This document shows, piece after piece, positions 9,859 through 21,047 of a stretch of DNA of 64,000 bases. The notes beneath the pieces were generated by a model. That model saw nothing but the letters and a program-made list of their open reading frames with translations, made no database searches and was not told the origin of the DNA. Every line of letters starts with the position of its first letter. The stretch's first letter is position 1. Source of the stretch: Bordetella genomosp. 13 (lineage in GTDB: Bacteria > Pseudomonadota > Gammaproteobacteria > Burkholderiales > Burkholderiaceae_B); NCBI RefSeq assembly GCF_002119665.1, contig NZ_CP021111.1, forward strand, positions 4,340,001 to 4,404,000. Reading direction: 5' to 3'. The position numbers were made by a program, and so were the translations under genes.

Positions 9859-10479
9859 ATGCCTCGGGTCTCGCGGGAACAGGCCGACCGCAACCGCCTC
9901 GCCATCGAGGCCGCTTCGTCCCGGCTGTTCCGCGAGCGCGGCATAGACGGCGTCACCGTGGCCGACCTGATGGCGGCCGCCGGCCTCACCCACGGCGGCT
10001 TCTACGGGCACTTCGAATCCAAGGACGCGCTGGCGGCCGTGGCGTGCGAGAAAGCCTTCGCCGAAACCGTGGAACGCTGGAACGGCGTGGCCGCCGGGCG
10101 GACCACGCCGCGCGCCATGATCGAGACCTACCTCAGCGGCGCCCACCGCGACCATCCGGGCAAGGGCTGCCCCGCGGCCGCACTGGCCGCCGACGTGGCG
10201 CGGCATGACGGCGAGCGCCCTTTGCAGGATGCCTACGTCGCGGGCCTGAAGCAGTTCCTGGCGGCACTGGCCAGCATGCAGGAAGGCGACGACCCTACAA
10301 CGCGCACGCGTTCCGCCATGGCGCAATTGGCAACCATGGTCGGCGCGTTGACGCTGGCGCGCGCCACTCGCGGCGACCCCATCTCGAACCAGATCCTGGC
10401 AGCGGCGCGCGACGCTCTGGCGCCAGCGGACGAGCCTCGTTCGGCCCCCCCCCGAGGCGGCGCCCGCCGCAAGCCTTAG
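9859..10479 (+). CDS. TetR/AcrR-family transcriptional regulator
   Basis: 206-residue DNA-binding repressor. The N-terminal HTH is clear: IEAASSRLFRERGIDGVTVADLMAAAGLTHGGFYGHFESKDAL. The GGFYGHF recognition helix is of the TetR subgroup that often controls efflux or detoxification genes. The C-terminal ligand domain (~60-190) has the GCPAAALAADVARH segment common to this subgroup. The target is unknown. The convergent thioesterase or its own promoter are candidates. A run of nine C residues (10445-10453) lies in the last codons. Slippage there would change only the final ~11 residues. Confidence 0.88.
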   Translation: MPRVSREQADRNRLAIEAASSRLFRERGIDGVTVADLMAAAGLTHGGFYGHFESKDALAAVACEKAFAETVERWNGVAAGRTTPRAMIETYLSGAHRDHPGKGCPAAALAADVARHDGERPLQDAYVAGLKQFLAALASMQEGDDPTTRTRSAMAQLATMVGALTLARATRGDPISNQILAAARDALAPADEPRSAPPRGGARRKP

Positions 10480-10492
10480 CCGGACAACGCGT

Positions 10493-10969
10493 TCAGCCCG
10501 ATGTGGCCGACGGCCCGCCCGCCTGCTCGAACACCAGCAACGTCGACGTCGCCGTCGCATAGAGCCGGCCTTGCGCATCCGTGAGCGCGGCCTCTGCAAA
10601 AGCCACGCGACGGCCCAGGGTCTGCACGCGTCCCTCGGCGCGCAACAGGCCGCTGTCGCGCGTGACGGCGCGGTGATAGGCCACCTTCAGTTCCAGCGTG
10701 GTGTATCCCTGCCCCGCCTGCAGGCGCGAATGGACCGCGCAACCGCAGGCCGAATCCAGCAGTGTGGCGGCGTAGCCGCCGTGCACCATGCCGATGGGAT
10801 TGTAGGCATGGTCGCCGGGCACGCCGGCGAATACGGCGCGGCCCGCCTCGACTTCGATGAAGTCGAGATCCAGCGACACCATGATGCCGGGCTTGCGGCC
10901 GGAACCCATCAGGGCCCGCAGCTGGGCCAGGCCATCCAGCCCGCTGCCGATTTCTTCCACCATGCTCAT
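10493..10969 (-). CDS. PaaI-type hotdog acyl-CoA thioesterase
   Basis: 158-residue single-hotdog enzyme likely to hydrolyse aryl- or acyl-CoA thioesters. The motif NPIGMVHGGYAATLLDSACG is the hotdog catalytic helix, with HGG and the downstream acidic residue. GYTTLELKVAYHRAV and LRAEGRVQTLGRRVAFAEA are the following strands. ATG 10969 (MSMVEE) is chosen because AAAGGAGA sits ~6 bases upstream. The frame itself opens at 11017. It is convergent with the TetR gene, with only 13 bases between them. The substrate cannot be told from sequence. Confidence 0.85.
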   Translation of the reverse strand: MSMVEEIGSGLDGLAQLRALMGSGRKPGIMVSLDLDFIEVEAGRAVFAGVPGDHAYNPIGMVHGGYAATLLDSACGCAVHSRLQAGQGYTTLELKVAYHRAVTRDSGLLRAEGRVQTLGRRVAFAEAALTDAQGRLYATATSTLLVFEQAGGPSATSG

Positions 10970-11170
10970 CCACGTCTCCTTTGCGTGTCGCGGCGCGCAG
11001 GGCGCCATGGCATCCATTTATATGTTTAATGTCATTTATTTTGCCAGATGCGGCCCGGCGGGTACTTGCCGGCAAGGCTTGCGAATGCGGCATTCGCACC
11101 ACACCCGCATCCTGTGTTGCAGCCCCTACGCAACAACCAGGAACTGCAACGATTGCGTCATGATGAGGCC

Positions 11171-11259
11171 TTACGCGCGAGCGCGCGAACGCGCATGCAT
11201 ACGCGCGTGCACGCTGGCGCGCGCTCACGCGTGAAACTTAGACGCGCACGCGCGCGAAA
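11171..11259. other. Alternating purine-pyrimidine, CpG-rich tract upstream of the porin
   Basis: Within the 481-base gap before the porin, this stretch is built almost wholly of CG/CA/TG steps. Positions 11189-11214 alternate purine and pyrimidine without a break for 26 bases. A perfect palindrome TCACGCGTGA lies at 11225-11234. Such sequence is prone to form left-handed Z-DNA under negative supercoiling (established biophysics). A regulatory effect on the porin is inference. The rest of the gap (10970-11170, 11260-11450) holds the porin promoter and leader but no gene that I can support. Confidence 0.6.
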
Positions 11260-11450
11260 GACGCCCGCTTGCCCGCGAAGTTCAGGAATATCCCTGCGCC
11301 GCGATTGGGTAGCAAATTGGAAAACTCTTTTCAAATAACCAACCTTCTCGGTACCCCCGTGTAAACCCTAGACTCCGTTCCAGCTCGATTGGCATGCCTC
11401 GCCGGTGCGTGGCGCAAGCGACCAGAGCCAAAACAACTCAGGAGTCCATC

Positions 11451-12539
11451 ATGAAAAAATCGCTACTTGTTGCCGCCCTGGCAATGGGTTTCGCTGGTGC
11501 AGCTCAAGCTGAAACCTCGGTCACCCTGTACGGCTTGATCGACGCCGGCATCGGCTACGAGAAGGTCAAGGGCAGCGACGGCTTCGATCGCAGCAACATC
11601 GGCGCCCGCAACGGCGTCAGCAGCGGTTCGCGCTGGGGCATGCGCGGTACCGAAGACCTGGGCGACGGCCTGAAGGCTATCTTCACGCTGGAATCCGGCT
11701 TCAACAACCAGACCGGCCAATCGGGCCAGAGCGGCCGCCTGTTCGGCCGCCAAGCCACCGTCGGCCTGTCCAGCAACGCCTGGGGCACGCTGGAATTCGG
11801 TCGCCAGAAGAACGTTGCTTCGAAGTACCTGGAAGCCGTCTCGCCGTTCGGCACCGACTACGGTCTGTCGAGCGCCGGCGCCGCCTTCAGCGCCGGTCAG
11901 TCGACCCGCTACGACAACATGGTCATGTACCGCACCCCCAGCTTCGCGGGCTTCGAAGTGGCCGCCGGCTACTCGTTCAACGCCAGCGGCAGCGGCAACT
12001 TCGCCACGAACGACAACACCCGCGCCATCACGACCGGCATCCGCTACAACAACGGTCCGCTGAACGTGTTCGGTACGTACGACCAGTTCAAGGAATCGAC
12101 TGCCAGCGGCGAAGACGTGCCGAAGGTTCGTGCCTACATCATTGGCGCTTCGTACGACTTCGAAGTGGTCAAGCTCGCCGCCGCCTGGGGCCAGACCCGC
12201 AACGGCTGGTTCACCTCGGTGAACCCGGGCACCACCGGCAACGACGACGGCTTCTCGACGCTGGACGTGGCTGACGGCTTCCGCGCCGACTCGATGATGG
12301 TCGGCGCCACCGTGCCGCTGGGCGCTTCGAAGCTGATGGCCTCGTGGCAGCGCGTCGATCCCAAGAACGAGCGTCTGACCGGCGACGATGAAACCACCAA
12401 CATCTTCGCCCTGGGCGCGACGTACGACCTGAGCAAGCGTACCAACCTGTACGCCTACGCGTCGTACGCCGACAACTACGCCTTCCAGGAAGAGCTGCGC
12501 AGCACGGCCTTCGCCGTGGGCGTGCGTCACCGCTTCTAA
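11451..12539 (+). CDS. Major trimeric outer-membrane porin (Bordetella OmpP/Omp_C type)
   Basis: General diffusion porin of 362 residues. The signal peptide MKKSLLVAALAMGFAGAAQA is followed by ETSVTLYGLIDAGIGYEKV, the first barrel strand typical of betaproteobacterial porins. Further landmarks are SRWGMRGTEDLGDGLKAIFTLESGF (constriction-loop region), GRLFGRQATVGL, RYDNMVMYRTPSF, DLSKRTNLYAYASYA and the terminal HRF used for BAM recognition. GGAG lies 6 bases before the ATG. Codon choice is strongly biased to the preferred set, as expected for an abundant protein. It is closest in pattern to the main Bordetella porin. Two strong hairpins follow it. Confidence 0.95.
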   Translation: MKKSLLVAALAMGFAGAAQAETSVTLYGLIDAGIGYEKVKGSDGFDRSNIGARNGVSSGSRWGMRGTEDLGDGLKAIFTLESGFNNQTGQSGQSGRLFGRQATVGLSSNAWGTLEFGRQKNVASKYLEAVSPFGTDYGLSSAGAAFSAGQSTRYDNMVMYRTPSFAGFEVAAGYSFNASGSGNFATNDNTRAITTGIRYNNGPLNVFGTYDQFKESTASGEDVPKVRAYIIGASYDFEVVKLAAAWGQTRNGWFTSVNPGTTGNDDGFSTLDVADGFRADSMMVGATVPLGASKLMASWQRVDPKNERLTGDDETTNIFALGATYDLSKRTNLYAYASYADNYAFQEELRSTAFAVGVRHRF

Positions 12540-12551
12540 GGTTCCAAGCAC

Positions 12552-12573
12552 GGGGGGTTGAGCAGAACCCCCC
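12552..12573 (+). terminator. Stem-loop just after the porin
   Basis: GGGGGGTT (12552-12559) and AACCCCCC (12566-12573) form a perfect 8-bp stem with a 6-base loop, 12 bases past the porin stop. It lacks a T-run, so it may protect the mRNA 3' end as much as terminate. Confidence 0.55.
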
Positions 12574-12688
12574 AGGCGCGCCGGACCGGGCGATCCGGAC
12601 ACATGCGGCCTATCTCCGTGGGCCGCGAGTGACAAGCAGCGATCCCCCCGAATAGCCTGTGCCGGCGCGCCGTGTGCAAAGAAGGGTC

Positions 12689-12710
12689 GGGCCTCCCGCA
12701 AGGGAGGCCC
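12689..12710. terminator. GNRA-capped hairpin between porin and DoxX gene
   Basis: GGGCCTCCC (12689-12697) and GGGAGGCCC (12702-12710) make a perfect 9-bp stem closed by a GCAA tetraloop, a very stable RNA fold. Only a short T-containing tail (CATTTG) follows. It is probably the second half of a tandem porin terminator. Confidence 0.55.
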
Positions 12711-12810
12711 ACTCCATTTGGGCGTGCCGAAAAGTACGTGCGCCGCCGTCCCCGCCTTCACCGTTCTCGGCTACTATCGCGCCACCTTCATGGACCGCGG
12801 GGCCGAAGAC

Positions 12811-13254
12811 ATGAGCACATCCATCAACGCGCTGCTGGCGCAATCCTGGGTAGCGCCGCTGGCGCGCATCCTGATCACCTTTCCCTTCTGGCTCAGCGGC
12901 ATCGTCAAGACCGTGGACTTCACAGGAGCCGTGGCCGAGATGCAGCACTTCGGCCTGCAGCCGCCGGCCGCCTATGCCATCGCCACCATCGTGACTCAGT
13001 TGGTGGGGTCGGCCCTGGTCATCAGCGGCCGCGCCGCATGGCTCGGCGCGGGCATGCTCATCGTGTTCACCGTCCTGACCATCCCCATCGCCCACCATTT
13101 CTGGCGTCTGACCGGCGAGCAGGCCATGATGGAAATGTTCTTCGCCATCGAACACGTGGCCCTGATCGGCGGCCTGCTGCTTGCGGCCGCCACGTGCCGC
13201 CGGCCCGCGGCAGAGCGCCTGGCGCCCTTGGGCGCCAAGCTGCCGGACGCCTGA
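12811..13254 (+). CDS. DoxX-family small membrane protein
   Basis: 147-residue protein with four predicted membrane helices: ARILITFPFWLSGIVKT, AYAIATIVTQLVGSALVI, WLGAGMLIVFTVLTIPIAHHFW and MEMFFAIEHVALIGGLLLAA. The first helix, with FPFWLSGIVKTVDF, followed by a helix rich in GSALVISGR and a TIPIAHHFW turn, is the DoxX pattern. The family has roles in thiol/oxidative stress or as quinone-oxidase accessory subunits, but members are mostly uncharacterised. The start was chosen at ATG 12811 (MSTSIN). ATG 12790 is an alternative that adds seven residues. It stands alone between the porin and the deaminase gene. Confidence 0.8.
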   Translation: MSTSINALLAQSWVAPLARILITFPFWLSGIVKTVDFTGAVAEMQHFGLQPPAAYAIATIVTQLVGSALVISGRAAWLGAGMLIVFTVLTIPIAHHFWRLTGEQAMMEMFFAIEHVALIGGLLLAAATCRRPAAERLAPLGAKLPDA

Positions 13255-13282
13255 CGACGCGACCCCGCAACGGCCGCCGCCG

Positions 13283-16039
<2,757 letters not shown>

Positions 16040-16265
16040 GGCCACGCCCGGAGAATCCACCCACGCCGCCGGCATGACGGCGCACGGCGCTTCCTCCCCC
16101 ATGCCGGCGCGCCCGGAAGATGGCGAGTGATCGTCGACCGCCATTCCCATCACGTTCACGGCATCCGGATTGACAAGGCAAGCCGACCATGCCGACACTA
16201 CGCGACTGTTTCTCGCACGGGTCGCCGCACCTGCGTCGCCCGCCACGCCCCGCCGCGGATTCCCG

Positions 16266-17516
16266 ATGCCCTTCACCTCGACACTGGCCGCGCTGCGGCC
16301 CGCCCTGCCCATCCTCATCGGCGCCGCCGCGATGCTCAGTTTGTCCATGGGCCTGCGCCAGAGCCTCGGCATCTTCATCCCTCCGCTGACGCGCGACCTG
16401 GGCATCTCGGTCAGCGACTTCACCATCGCCATCTCGATCCAGAACCTGACCTGGGGCCTGGTGCAGCCGTTCGCGGGCGCGCTGGTCACGCGCATCGGCT
16501 TCCGGCCGATGATGCTGGCCGGATCCGCGCTGTACCTGTGCGGCATGGTGCTGTTCACTACGGCGCAGGGCCTGCTGGGGGTGATCCTGGGGGCAGGCTT
16601 CGCGGTCGGGATCGCCATGGCGGCCACGGGCAGCGCGGTGGCCATGGCCGCCTCGGTCCGGCCGGTGCCGCCGGCGCTGCGCAGCCTGGTGCTGGGCGTG
16701 GTGTCGTCATGCGGATCCCTGGGCGCGATGCTGGCCGCACCGCTGGGCCAGTACGTGATGCAGGAGTCGACCTGGCGCATGGGCGGGCTGACCTTCATCC
16801 TGCTGGCGCTGGTGATGTTGCCGGCCGCGTGGATCGCCGGGCGGGTGGACGCGCTGCCGCGTCCGCCGTCGCCCGCCATGCCGGACGGCAAGGAAGCCAC
16901 GGCGCGCGACGTATTGCGCCAGGCCGGACGCAACGTGCCGTTCGTCGTGATGGCCACCGCGTATTTCGTCTGCGGCATGCAGTTGATATTCCTGTCCACC
17001 CACCTGCCGACCTACCTGGACCTGTGCGGCATGGACCCCATGCTGTCGGCCCAGGCCCTGGCCGTGATCGGCGGCTTCAACGCGCTGGGCAGCCTGTTCT
17101 TCGGCTGGGCCGGCGGACGCTGGAACAAGCAGGCCCTGCTGGGCGGCATCTACGTGCTGCGTTCTCTCACGCTGGTCTGGTATTTCCACACGCTGCCCAC
17201 GCCCACGTCGACGCTGGTCTTCGCCGCCGTCATGGGCTTTCTGTGGCTGGGCGTGGTGCCATTGGTATCGGGCTGGATCGCGGACACCTTCGGCCTGCGC
17301 TGGCAGGCCATGCTGGCCGGCGTGGCGTTCTGCAGCCACCAGATCGGCAGCTTCGTGGGGGCGATGGGCGGCGGACTGGTCTACCAGTGGCTGCACGACT
17401 ACACGCTGGCGTGGCAGCTGGCCGCGGCCATCGGGCTGACGGCCGGCATCGTGCAGATATATGCCGCGTATCTGCCGCAAGGGCCGCGCGGGCCGCGTGC
17501 CCCCGCCGGCGCGTAG
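16266..17516 (+). CDS. MFS transporter, OFA/monocarboxylate-like
   Basis: 416-residue secondary carrier with 12 predicted helices split 6+6. The first helices read LPILIGAAAMLSLSMGLRQS and SLGIFIPPLTRDLGIS. The loop 2-3 signature appears as PFAGALVTRIGFRPMMLAGS. The second half begins near FVVMATAYFVCGMQLIFLSTHLP and includes GGFNALGSLFFGWAGGRWNK. This pattern is typical of organic-acid MFS carriers. ATG 16266 (MPFTST) is preferred over 16170 because the longer version adds a hydrophilic stretch with no similarity. It is convergent with the GntR gene, which may regulate it. Confidence 0.85.
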   Translation: MPFTSTLAALRPALPILIGAAAMLSLSMGLRQSLGIFIPPLTRDLGISVSDFTIAISIQNLTWGLVQPFAGALVTRIGFRPMMLAGSALYLCGMVLFTTAQGLLGVILGAGFAVGIAMAATGSAVAMAASVRPVPPALRSLVLGVVSSCGSLGAMLAAPLGQYVMQESTWRMGGLTFILLALVMLPAAWIAGRVDALPRPPSPAMPDGKEATARDVLRQAGRNVPFVVMATAYFVCGMQLIFLSTHLPTYLDLCGMDPMLSAQALAVIGGFNALGSLFFGWAGGRWNKQALLGGIYVLRSLTLVWYFHTLPTPTSTLVFAAVMGFLWLGVVPLVSGWIADTFGLRWQAMLAGVAFCSHQIGSFVGAMGGGLVYQWLHDYTLAWQLAAAIGLTAGIVQIYAAYLPQGPRGPRAPAGA

Positions 17517-17591
17517 GCCGCACGCGGCGACCGCCGCGCTGATCCCGGCGTCGACCGACGGCTCCGCCTGCCCGGCGGCGCGGTCGCTGGC

Positions 17592-18251
17592 TCAGTCCGC
17601 GAACTTGGCGTACAGCGCCAGCACCATCCGCTCCGAACGCGTCAGGTAGTGCTCGAGCTCCTGCGCGGCGGCCTCGGCATGGCCGGCCTCGAACAGTTCG
17701 ATCAGCTTGTTGTTCAGGTCCAGGAAGGGCGCGTGCAGGTACTCGGGATCGTCCACCAGCCCGAACGCCAGCCGCAGCTCGGCGGCGATGTGGTCATAGA
17801 ACGTGCTGAGCCGTTCGCTGTCGGCCAGCGCAACCACCGCCGCATGGAATTCCATATTGGCCGTGCCCACCGTGCGCCAATCCGAGCGCTGCTGGGCGGC
17901 GTAGGCCTTCTCGATCGCCTGCCGCATACGCTTGCCCGCGGGATGGCGGGGATATGCCTGGCTCAGCGCGCGGCACTCCACCACGCGGCGCACCCGGTAG
18001 ATATCGATGATGGACGCGATGCTCGGCGTCGCGACGAACACGCCGCGATTCGACTCGTGCCGCAGCAGTCCTTCCTTGGTCAGCAATCGGAACGACTCGC
18101 GCAGCGTGTTGCGGGAGATGCCCAGCTTTTCGCTGAGCGCGGATTCCAGCAGGCGCTGGTTGGGGCGCAATTCGCCGCTGATCAGCTGCGCGCGGATCTG
18201 CTCGGTGACTTTCTCGATCAGTGTCAGCGTGCTGGCAACGGACTCGGACAT
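17592..18251 (-). CDS. GntR-family (FadR/FCD) transcriptional regulator
   Basis: 219-residue regulator. The winged HTH spans residues ~10-75: IRAQLISGELRPNQRLLESALSEKLG, then SRNTLRESFRLLTKEGLLRHESNRGVFV, a classic GntR pattern. The helical FCD effector domain (~85-215) carries the metal-site residues in FHAAVVALA and later helices. Such regulators typically sense small organic acids. Two copies of an inverted repeat, TTGTT-N-AACAA, lie 199 and 348 bases upstream of its start in the divergent region and are candidate binding sites. Confidence 0.9.
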   Translation of the reverse strand: MSESVASTLTLIEKVTEQIRAQLISGELRPNQRLLESALSEKLGISRNTLRESFRLLTKEGLLRHESNRGVFVATPSIASIIDIYRVRRVVECRALSQAYPRHPAGKRMRQAIEKAYAAQQRSDWRTVGTANMEFHAAVVALADSERLSTFYDHIAAELRLAFGLVDDPEYLHAPFLDLNNKLIELFEAGHAEAAAQELEHYLTRSERMVLALYAKFAD

Positions 18252-18449
18252 GCTGTCTCCAGAAGATTTGGCGGTCGCCCTCGCCGATCGACCCGCATTG
18301 ATGGCGTCTCCGGGCGGGAGACGCCGGCGCGCCGTCCTGGCCGCCCCATTTCACGGCGGATTTGTAGCACACCGCCGTCAGACCAAACGCAAGGTCAGGC
18401 GCCGGACTCCGTCCCCCAGCACGCCGGAGCCCGAGCCGACCGTAAGCAT

Positions 18450-18460
18450 TTGTTGAACAA
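18450..18460. promoter_or_regulatory. Palindromic operator-like site 1 (TTGTTGAACAA)
   Basis: Perfect inverted repeat in the AT-richer part of the 648-base divergent region between the GntR gene and the lipoprotein gene. Its reverse complement recurs at 18599-18609, and an imperfect relative (TTGTTATTCAAC) lies at 18471-18482. Assignment to the adjacent GntR regulator is inference. Confidence 0.5.
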
Positions 18461-18598
18461 ACAATTCATTTTGTTATTCAACGGTATAGGTATTGACCCT
18501 TATCGCAGGGTTTTCACCAGTGAGGAAACGCGGCCACCTTACCTGATAATGAATTTGATGCGGCAATTTACCCGTTTTGTACGACTATAAAAGAATAA

Positions 18599-18609
18599 TT
18601 GTTCAACAA
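18599..18609. promoter_or_regulatory. Palindromic operator-like site 2 (TTGTTCAACAA)
   Basis: The palindrome extends to ATTGTTCAACAAT (18598-18610). It lies just downstream of a -10-like TATAAA (18586-18591), about 290 bases before the lipoprotein gene. A protein bound here would be placed to block transcription to the right. The rest of 18611-18899 appears to be untranslated leader; I see no gene in it. Confidence 0.5.
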
Positions 18610-18899
18610 TAGGGGAAGTCATGCACGGCAAATTTATGATCCACCCGGGTTATCGCGTCCGGACCTCCCGGCTCGAATCCCGCCCCACTTTTTGCGCCGA
18701 CCCCGTTCTCCCCGGCGATCCGCAGCACATCGCACCCGCACACTGAGGCTTTTGCCGCCGCCCGCATCGCGAGAATGGCGGCGAAATCCGCATGGAAGCG
18801 ACCGACCCCGCGTCGCGGACAGGATGACCCTGTCCGACGGCGGGACCGGCGCACGTCGGGTTCACGGTGGTGAACCCACTCTTTCGATCGGAGATTGAA

Positions 18900-20558
18900 G
18901 TGAGGACTTTCAGCGCATACAGATGGGCCCTGGTCGCGGCATCCGTGGTGGTCTTGAATGCGTGCGGCGGCGATGACGATGACGACGATTCGTCATCGGG
19001 GCCGCCGCCCGAGCCGCCCGCACAACTGGCAAGCTGCACGTGGAATACCGGCGCGCAGCTGGCGTTCGAGGAGCGGCGGCTGGATACGTCGCTGCCCTAC
19101 ACCGGCGCCACGGTGATCGGCACCGACCAGACGCCGCTTGCCACGCGCATCGTCACCGCAGCCGGCTTCCAGAACTTCGCCCCCCAATTCGCCACGTCGC
19201 TGTGCGGCGACGACGGCAAGACCTCGGTGATGTCGCAGGAGCAGGCCATGGCGCTGGTCAAGGAGAAAGGCCAGGAACTGTGGCGAGCCGCCGTCGACCG
19301 CGTGCAGGGACGCCGTGCCGCGCAGGCGGGCGAAACGCTGCCGCAGAGCGACGACCGGATGCTGTACTGGACGCGCGTGCAGATGACCAAGACGCTGCGC
19401 CAGTGGGCGCCCGAGTGGGGCCTGTCCGCCAGCCAGATGTCCGACCTGCAATGGGAGTTCGAGCGCGCCTCGCGCGGCCAGTACGACATCGCGCTGCCCG
19501 AGGGCAACGCGGCATCGGGCCAGCCGTACCGGCGCATGATCATCAGCGGCTTCGACGTCTTCACGCTGGGCACCCCGGGCACGCCCAACACCGGCCTGCG
19601 CAACGGCAATCCCTCGGGCGCGACGGCGCTCGAGATGGACGGCCGCGAATACACCCTCTCCGATGGCTCGGTGCTGCGCGTCGAAGCCTACGTGCTGCCC
19701 GTCAGCTACGACCCGTTCAACCGCGGCATGCAGGAAGACACGCTGGGTCCGTGGTTCCAGCCCGGCCCGCGCCGCGTCGACGCGTCGCTCACCTTCAGCC
19801 AGGGCGGCAGCAACATCTTCTGGCTCGAGCAGTGGAACGGCCGTTTCCATGGCTCGTCCGCAGGCAACGACGGCATTGTCTACTGCCCCACCGGCACGCG
19901 CCTGCCCGCCGTCATCCTGCCGCTGGGCACCGTCACCACGCCGGGCTCGGATCCGATTTCGCTGCCGGGCTCGGGCTGCAATACCGTGGTGCAGGAACGC
20001 TGGCTGGGCGCCGACTCGATCAGCGCATGGAAGAAGGACACTCCGCCGCAATTCACCACCGCATCGCTGCCGGTGGAGTTCATGCTGCTGGCCAACACGC
20101 AGACCGGCGTCATCCGCCCGCCCGGCGCCACCAGCGCGGGCACGGAGGGCTTCGACGTGACCTGGCACACCAACTACAGCTACTTTCCCAACTGCGACAG
20201 CACCAACACCGTCGCCGAGCCGTGGCATGGCGTGGTCAACGCCATGCCCAATCCGGCCGACGTGCATGCGCCGGATCCGTCGTGGTGCGCGCGCACCGGC
20301 GGCGGGGGCGACTACCTGTCCAACGAAAGCGCGTATCGCAACACGCTGCTGCGCGACATCATGGGCCTGAGCATTCCCGCGGGGCACGTCCACATCCCGG
20401 TGATGAACAACTTCTACAACGGCACCGCGGCGGCGGGCGGATTCCCGCGTGACGACAACTCCTACACGGACGCTCGCTTCGAGGCCTACCGCACGGCCAT
20501 TGTGGAACAATCCAAGAAGCTGGCAATCGCGGTCGGCGAAGCCATGCTGGCCGAATGA
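18900..20558 (+). CDS. Lipoprotein with pyroglutamyl-peptidase-I-like domain, nucleophile Cys replaced by Ser
   Basis: 552-residue exported protein. The signal ends in a lipobox (VVLNAC, Cys ~23), followed by an Asp/Ser/Pro-rich tether. The second half resembles peptidase family C15: MIISGFDVF (213-221) with NPSG (237-240) matches the TGF-x-PF...NPS start of that fold. GGSNIFWLEQWNGR places Glu310 at the catalytic Glu position. GDYLSNESAYRN places Ser474 where C15 has its Cys. GHVHIPV gives His498, 24 residues on, the same spacing as Cys144-His168 in characterised enzymes. Large insertions separate Glu and Ser. GTG 18900 has GGAG upstream; ATG 18867 lacks a site. Activity is uncertain, and the family assignment is my reading of motifs. 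Confidence 0.65.
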   Translation: MRTFSAYRWALVAASVVVLNACGGDDDDDDSSSGPPPEPPAQLASCTWNTGAQLAFEERRLDTSLPYTGATVIGTDQTPLATRIVTAAGFQNFAPQFATSLCGDDGKTSVMSQEQAMALVKEKGQELWRAAVDRVQGRRAAQAGETLPQSDDRMLYWTRVQMTKTLRQWAPEWGLSASQMSDLQWEFERASRGQYDIALPEGNAASGQPYRRMIISGFDVFTLGTPGTPNTGLRNGNPSGATALEMDGREYTLSDGSVLRVEAYVLPVSYDPFNRGMQEDTLGPWFQPGPRRVDASLTFSQGGSNIFWLEQWNGRFHGSSAGNDGIVYCPTGTRLPAVILPLGTVTTPGSDPISLPGSGCNTVVQERWLGADSISAWKKDTPPQFTTASLPVEFMLLANTQTGVIRPPGATSAGTEGFDVTWHTNYSYFPNCDSTNTVAEPWHGVVNAMPNPADVHAPDPSWCARTGGGGDYLSNESAYRNTLLRDIMGLSIPAGHVHIPVMNNFYNGTAAAGGFPRDDNSYTDARFEAYRTAIVEQSKKLAIAVGEAMLAE

Positions 20559-20582
20559 CACCCTGGACGCAAAGGAACGATC

Positions 20583-20777
20583 ATGAACATCAAGACCGTA
20601 CTATTGGCCGCCGCGCTGGCATGGTCCGCCGCCGTCGTGGCCCAGCCCAGCATGTATTACCTGTGGAAGAACAACGCCACCGGGGAAACGGTCTGCGAGC
20701 CCGAGTCGCCGGGCAAGGACTGGGTGAAGGTCAGCGAGCAGACGTACTCCGACACTGAATGCAAAGTGCCGCTCTGA
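20583..20777 (+). CDS. Small exported protein, 64 residues
   Basis: A Sec signal (MNIKTVLLAAALAWSAAVVAQ) leaves a mature peptide of about 43 residues with YYLWKNNATGETVCE near its start and two cysteines (CE... and ...TECKVPL) that could form a disulfide. It starts 24 bases after the lipoprotein stop, with AAGGAACG just upstream, and ends before a strong terminator, so the two are very likely co-transcribed. Function is unknown. It could be a partner or inhibitor of the lipoprotein, but nothing proves this. Confidence 0.75.
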   Translation: MNIKTVLLAAALAWSAAVVAQPSMYYLWKNNATGETVCEPESPGKDWVKVSEQTYSDTECKVPL

Positions 20778-20792
20778 TCGGGTGACGACGAC

Positions 20793-20822
20793 AAAAGGCC
20801 AGCTCCGCGGAGCTGGCCTTTT
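20793..20822. terminator. Perfect 30-base palindromic terminator
   Basis: AAAAGGCCAGCTCCG and its exact complement form a 15-bp stem ending in TTTT, followed by a T-rich GCTTCG tail. It ends the lipoprotein/small-protein transcript and could work in both directions. Confidence 0.9.
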
Positions 20823-21047
20823 GCTTCGTGGCGGGCCATGCCCGCACCGCCCACGGCGTCTTACATGATCGGCGAGTTGCCCGGGCTCAGCGCCTTGCCG
20901 CTGCGGCTGCGAGCCTCGCTGGCGACGTTGCGTGTGCGGATGCGCCTTCGCCGCGATGCGCAGGCACGCCGCTTGCGCAACAGGAGAGCCATCCGTTGGC
21001 GCGACTAGCGGTATCCCGGACCGCTCCAACCATCAGAAAAGGAAGCC

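Noticed and set aside
8221-10599. 792-codon frame on the minus strand
   Set aside because: Antisense shadow of amgK 3' end, murU, the coiled-coil protein and the TetR gene; Arg/Gly/His-rich with no domains, caused by third-position GC bias.
20861-20992. 43-codon leftward frame after the perfect terminator
   Set aside because: Arg-rich, no ribosome site; it lies downstream of a strong terminator without a promoter I can see.
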